DNA from: Pseudomonas sp. DC1.2
GTDB lineage: Bacteria > Pseudomonadota > Gammaproteobacteria > Pseudomonadales > Pseudomonadaceae
DNA length: 64,000 bases
Assembly: GCF_034351645.1 (NCBI RefSeq)
Contig: NZ_CP133782.1
Span: forward strand, 377,001-441,000
Reading direction: 5' to 3'
The notes under the pieces: generated by a model
Databases searched by the model: none
The model's input: the letters and a program-made list of their open reading frames with translations, nothing else
Told to the model about the DNA's origin: nothing
Translations under genes and position numbers: made by a program
Shown: one piece after another, positions 62,323-64,000 of the stretch
How positions within the stretch are numbered: the first letter of the stretch is position 1
Layout: the number at the start of each line of letters is the position of its first letter

Positions 62323-64000
<1,678 letters not shown>

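Overview
The window looks like a chromosomal segment of a Pseudomonas of the P. fluorescens group. It is GC-rich with dense, often overlapping genes and short intergenic hairpins of the Pseudomonas REP type. From memory of strain PAO1, the backbone order matches its PA5021-to-PA4973 segment, read here in decreasing locus numbers: nhaP2/cvrA, acyl-CoA dehydrogenase, rlmJ, msrA, dipA, aceF-aceE, glnE, the LPS core locus (waaF-waaC-waaG-waaP, kinases, wapO, wapH, mig-14, dnpA, ssg, wapR, waaL, msbA, hldE), a small oxidoreductase/emrE/lysR cluster, waaA, a tolC-family gene and thiC. No tRNA, rRNA, CRISPR array, transposase or integrase was seen.

Region 1 (1-10 kb) is accessory-rich. It holds the 5' part of a K+/H+ antiporter gene, two chemoreceptors of different sensor type, an orphan type VI secretion cassette (hcp, a frameshifted LysM/glycine-zipper effector, a membrane immunity-like protein and a scrambled relic of a second effector/immunity pair), and a second-type ZapA with a coiled-coil partner. 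Region 2 (8-16 kb) holds an acyl-CoA dehydrogenase and the divergent putA/putP proline-use genes. Their shared control region carries five copies of a GGTTGCACC-type motif and an isolated terminator-like hairpin. Region 3 (16-30.6 kb) holds rlmJ, msrA, the c-di-GMP enzyme dipA, a PhoD-like phosphatase, aceE-aceF (E2 with three lipoyl domains) and glnE.

Region 4 (30.8-54.9 kb) is the LPS core and surface-glycan locus. Heptosyltransferases WaaF and WaaC, glucosyltransferase WaaG and a run of four kinase-fold proteins build and phosphorylate the inner core. A carbamoyltransferase, WapH, Mig-14, DnpA, an extra DUF6625-type protein, Ssg and WapR act on or near the outer core. Two acyltransferase genes converge, and a protein fusing an O-antigen ligase to a kinase-fold domain follows. 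MsbA flips the lipid A-core. Between msbA and hldE sits a sulfotransferase overlapping an APS kinase gene, a compact sulfation module that I do not recall at this place in PAO1.

Region 5 (54.9-64 kb) holds a Nudix-like protein, an aldo/keto reductase and FAD oxidoreductase pair, emrE divergent from a LysR gene, waaA (Kdo transferase), a TolC-family outer membrane channel and a TPP riboswitch in front of thiC, which runs off the end.

The less ordinary items are the broken and shuffled T6SS effector/immunity cassette, the sulfation pair inside the LPS locus, the ligase-kinase fusion lacking the usual catalytic aspartate, the palindromic operator pair in front of aceE, and a candidate small RNA in the putA-putP control region. 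All locus comparisons are from memory and were not checked against a database.
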